Of a stretch of 8,800 nt of DNA, positions 6,195-8,800 are shown in pieces. The position numbers and the translations under genes are program-made. The stretch is from Clostridia bacterium (GTDB lineage Bacteria > Bacillota > DSM-521 > Neomoorellales > Neomoorellaceae), in NCBI GenBank assembly GCA_030445875.1, contig JASUSX010000075.1, positions 1 through 8,800 of the forward strand, written 5' to 3'. The notes beneath the pieces were generated by a model. That model was not told where the DNA came from, did not search any database, and saw only the letters and a program-made list of their open reading frames with translations. How positions within the stretch are numbered: position 1 is the stretch's first letter; each line of letters begins with the position of its first letter.

Positions 6195-7709
6195 TTAGAG
6201 TTTTAGCGTAGCTTCGCCGGCAGCCTTTTTATATTTGAGGTATTGTTTCCAGAAAGCGTAGATTACAGAAGCCAGGGAAATAAGGAGTAACACCGCGGTG
6301 ATGGGGCGGAAAATCACACCCGCCAGGTTGAAATTGCTGACTATGAAGGCCCGGCGGAAATTGACCTCGGCCAGGGGCCCTAAGACCAGCCCAATAATCA
6401 TTGGGGCAATGGGGTAATGATACGTCCGCATGAAATAGCCGACGATACCAAAACCGAAGGACAGCATCACATCGAAGACGGAATTCCGCAGGGTAAAGAC
6501 GCCAATTACGCACAGGATCAGGATAATCGGGGCCAGAATAGAGTAATCGATGTTCAATATCTTAACAAAAACGCGTAAAGTCCAGACGCCGAATAGGATC
6601 ATCGCCAGGTAGGCGATAAACATGGTGACAAAGATGGTATAGACCATCTCCTTTTGCTCGACCATCATCAGGGGGCCGGGACGAACACCGTGCAGGGTTA
6701 GGGCACCGATCAGAATGGCGGCGGTAGCGCTACCCGGGATCCCCAGGGCCAGGAGCGGTACCATTGCCCCGCCGACAGCGCCGTTGGCGCCCGCCTCGGA
6801 AGCCACCACGCCCTCCACGATGCCGGTGCCGAACTTCTCCGGGTGCTTGGACCAGCGTACCGCCTCACTGTAAGAGACAAAGGAGGCGGTGGTTGCACCC
6901 ACCCCGGGGAGGATGCCGATGAATAACCCCAGAATAGAGGATCGGATCAGGGTCCATTTAATCGCCAGCCATTCTTTCAGTCGCATAAATTCTATTGCGA
7001 CTTTGATATCGCCAGCGCTTTCCATTTGCGGTTCCTCTTCCTGGCAACTCATCAGCACCTCGGTTATCGCGAAGGTACCTATGACCACGACCATAAAGTC
7101 GATGCCCTGCATCAGAGGACGGAGACCGAAAGTAAAGCGCCCGTAGCCGGTCAATGGATCGATTCCTACAGTGGCGATCACGATACCCAATAGCCCGGAC
7201 ACCAGGCCCTTCCAGACAGAAGCAGTCTCCAGGGCTGAAATGACGCTGATCCCCATCATCGCCAGGGCGAAGTACTCCGCCGGGCCAAAGGCCAGGCCGA
7301 CGTTGGCCAGGGGTGGGGCCAGCAGGGCCAGGACTATTACACCGAAGGCCCCGGCCATGGCCCCGCCCCCCAGGGCTGCACCCAGGGCTTTGCCCGCCTG
7401 GCCCTGCCTGGCCATGGGATAACCATCCAGTGTCGTGCAGGCATTCTGGGGATCCCCGGGGATATTAAAGAGCACAGCGGTAATGGCCCCCCCAAAGGTA
7501 GAACCGCAGTACAGCGCCACCAGCATGACAATACCTATGATGGGATCCATGGAAAACGTCAGCGGGATAAGCATCGCCACCCCGGCCGGGCCGGTTAAGC
7601 CCGGCAAAGCCCCAATCAACAGGCCCAGGATTAAGCCGATTAAGGTGGAAAGGATGGCCCCGGGGTGGGTGACAAGGAAGTTAAAAGCTAACTGGTAACC
7701 CTCAAACAT
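6195..7709 (-). CDS. tctA: Tripartite tricarboxylate transporter, large membrane subunit TctA
   Basis: This 504-residue protein is the main permease of a TTT transporter, which uses an ion gradient to import carboxylates delivered by TctC. Its length equals the family norm. It is highly hydrophobic with roughly a dozen membrane segments. The family's two related halves are visible: GALPGLTGPAG (33-43) matches GILPGVGATTAS (265-276), and FNIPGDPQNACTTLDGYP (81-98) matches LGIPGSATAAILIGALTLHG (322-341). A Gly-rich stretch, KALGAALGGGAMAGAFG (107-123), follows the first. The start at ATG 7709 has GGTGAG six bases upstream and lies 21 bases after tctB. Related permeases carry citrate, aromatic acids and other carboxylates, so the substrate cannot be told from this subunit. 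The protein looks complete and functional. Confidence 0.96.
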   Translation of the reverse strand: MFEGYQLAFNFLVTHPGAILSTLIGLILGLLIGALPGLTGPAGVAMLIPLTFSMDPIIGIVMLVALYCGSTFGGAITAVLFNIPGDPQNACTTLDGYPMARQGQAGKALGAALGGGAMAGAFGVIVLALLAPPLANVGLAFGPAEYFALAMMGISVISALETASVWKGLVSGLLGIVIATVGIDPLTGYGRFTFGLRPLMQGIDFMVVVIGTFAITEVLMSCQEEEPQMESAGDIKVAIEFMRLKEWLAIKWTLIRSSILGLFIGILPGVGATTASFVSYSEAVRWSKHPEKFGTGIVEGVVASEAGANGAVGGAMVPLLALGIPGSATAAILIGALTLHGVRPGPLMMVEQKEMVYTIFVTMFIAYLAMILFGVWTLRVFVKILNIDYSILAPIILILCVIGVFTLRNSVFDVMLSFGFGIVGYFMRTYHYPIAPMIIGLVLGPLAEVNFRRAFIVSNFNLAGVIFRPITAVLLLISLASVIYAFWKQYLKYKKAAGEATLKL

Positions 7710-7730
7710 TTAGTGCTCACCACCCATCTG

Positions 7731-8231
7731 TTAATAAAACCAGAGGCTTAAAAGGTAAAAGATCCCCACCCCACGGGGCAGGGGCACCAGCAGCATACGG
7801 GAGAAGACCGCCACGCTGAGCCCCGTTATTAACAGGGGTGTCAACACCAGTGGTAGCGGCCGCCGGTTGCCCAGCAAAGCCATGAAGGCGACGGTGAAAA
7901 GCAGGGTAGAGAGGACAAAGCCCACATACTGCAGCCCGATGAAGATGTAAGCCAGGAGCAAGGCTGCGGCAGTCAACATCCGCACTAGGCCAGCGTGTTC
8001 CGGTTGCTTTTCCTCGCTCTGGCTTGCAGCCTGCAGTTGACGCTGCTTGCGTATCGACTCAATCACTAGCATGATCGCCAAAAAGATCAATACTGCCAGG
8101 ACGATCTTCGGCCAGAAGTCACTGTCTACCGCACGATACTGAGGAAAGTCGGGAAAAGTAAGAGTGGCAAGATATAGAGCTAGGGCAATGGCCAATATTC
8201 CCAGGCTCATTACAAGATCGCCGGAGAGCAT
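7731..8231 (-). CDS. tctB: Tripartite tricarboxylate transporter, small membrane subunit TctB
   Basis: This 166-residue protein is the small, poorly conserved membrane subunit of the TTT system. Hydrophobic segments lie at about 8-24, 40-58, 84-120 (long, probably a hairpin of two helices) and 126-148. A charged cytoplasmic loop rich in Arg, Gln and Glu separates the second and third (60-80). The LP-RG ending after the last helix (VPLPRGV) is typical of TctB/DUF1468 proteins. Identity rests on this profile and on its place between tctC and tctA. AAGGGG lies eight bases before ATG 8231, and the gene follows tctC by 43 bases. It has no known catalytic residues; it helps assemble or stabilise the TctA complex. 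Confidence 0.92.
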   Translation of the reverse strand: MLSGDLVMSLGILAIALALYLATLTFPDFPQYRAVDSDFWPKIVLAVLIFLAIMLVIESIRKQRQLQAASQSEEKQPEHAGLVRMLTAAALLLAYIFIGLQYVGFVLSTLLFTVAFMALLGNRRPLPLVLTPLLITGLSVAVFSRMLLVPLPRGVGIFYLLSLWFY

Positions 8232-8274
8232 CGGATCATCCCCTTCATAATTGCACCGGCTTATAGCTAGAGGG

Positions 8275-8800
8275 CTATTTTATATGCCCGAGCTTTTTCA
8301 GGACGTCCCCGTAAACCTGGAGTTCGCTGTCGATAAACTTCTGGAACTCCTCCGGTCCCATTAAGCCTGGCCGCAGGTTGAGCAGGTTTTCTTTTTCCAT
8401 CGTTTTATAGACAGGTGCCTCCATGGATTTAGCAAAGGCTTCATATAAAATTTTAATCCGGTCTTCCGGTGTCCCCTTTTTGGCAGCAAAGCCCCGCCAC
8501 CGGCCGATGGTGATATCCCAGCCTAGCTCTTTGGCTGTTGGGACATCCGGGAACATATCCGTTCTCTTTTCCATGAAAATCACCAGGGGTTTTACCTTTT
8601 TACCATCAATCAGGGCTTTCATCGGCCCGGCTTCTTCGTGCAGGACGTCGATATGGCCGCCTAGAATGGCTGCATTAGCTTCTGAAGCCGCGGCAAAGGG
8701 AACATATTTAACCTGAATTCCCGCCTTGCTGGCCCACAAATTTACTAAAACCTCATCATAACCGGCCGCATCGGTACCGCCGATGTTCAATTTGCCGGGG
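8275..8800 (-). CDS. tctC: Tripartite tricarboxylate transporter, substrate-binding protein TctC (C-terminal part)
   Basis: The last 174 codons of a TctC/Bug-family extracytoplasmic solute-binding protein are present; the start, the signal peptide and the first binding lobe lie beyond the right edge. The usual family length is about 320 residues. Recognisable elements in order are PGKLNIGGTDAAG, VKYVPFAAASEANAAILGGH, an IDVLHEEAGP segment, VKPLVIF, RTDMFPDVPTAKELGWD, GRWRGFAAKKGTPEDRI and an ending of GPEEFQKFIDSELQVYGDVLKKLGHIK (pattern only). These are the typical landmarks of the family's second lobe. The protein captures the carboxylate outside the membrane and hands it to TctA/TctB. In the binding region the usual serine or asparagine residues are partly replaced (GGTDAAG, LHEEAGP), which might mark an unusual ligand. 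The stop codon is TAG at 8277-8275. Confidence 0.95.
   Translation of the reverse strand, partial: PGKLNIGGTDAAGYDEVLVNLWASKAGIQVKYVPFAAASEANAAILGGHIDVLHEEAGPMKALIDGKKVKPLVIFMEKRTDMFPDVPTAKELGWDITIGRWRGFAAKKGTPEDRIKILYEAFAKSMEAPVYKTMEKENLLNLRPGLMGPEEFQKFIDSELQVYGDVLKKLGHIK

Overview
All nine supported genes lie on the minus strand, so transcription runs from right to left. The right edge cuts the first gene and the left edge is an intergenic stretch. Strong GGAGG-type ribosome binding sites, moderately high GC and several iron-sulfur and CODH-type proteins suggest an anaerobic Firmicute, perhaps a thermophilic acetogen such as Moorella. That assignment is inferred from style and gene content; no marker gene is present.

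The layout in transcription order has three blocks. (1) 8800-6195 encodes a tripartite tricarboxylate (TTT) transporter: the C-terminal part of the periplasmic-type binding protein TctC, the small membrane subunit TctB and the large membrane subunit TctA. (2) After 84 bases comes a single gene of the uroporphyrinogen decarboxylase (UROD)/MtaA methyltransferase superfamily (6110-4986). (3) After 80 bases comes a compact five-gene redox module (4905-123). It encodes a CooF-like polyferredoxin, a short and divergent homologue of the Ni-CO dehydrogenase CooS, a protein with an N-terminal two-cluster ferredoxin domain joined to an unrecognised domain, a cysteine-rich unrecognised protein, and an FAD/NAD(P)H oxidoreductase. 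Gaps inside the module are 36 and 30 bases, a 4-base ATGA overlap, and 23 bases. A GC-rich hairpin at 73-105 may end the transcript.

The most interesting item is the CooS homologue. It keeps all six cysteines of the D and B iron-sulfur clusters, at residue numbers equal to those remembered for Carboxydothermus CODH-II, and five C-cluster-type cysteines. It has no histidine in the C-cluster ligand region, no lysine in the region of the catalytic lysine and no histidine proton channel, and it is about 130 residues shorter than CooS. It is therefore probably not an ordinary CO dehydrogenase. With CooF-like and flavin partners, two unrecognised proteins, a methyltransferase-family protein and a carboxylate importer, it may form an undescribed pathway in which an imported carboxylate is processed by a CODH-like metallocluster enzyme linked to NAD(P)H. 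The substrate and reaction cannot be read from the sequence.
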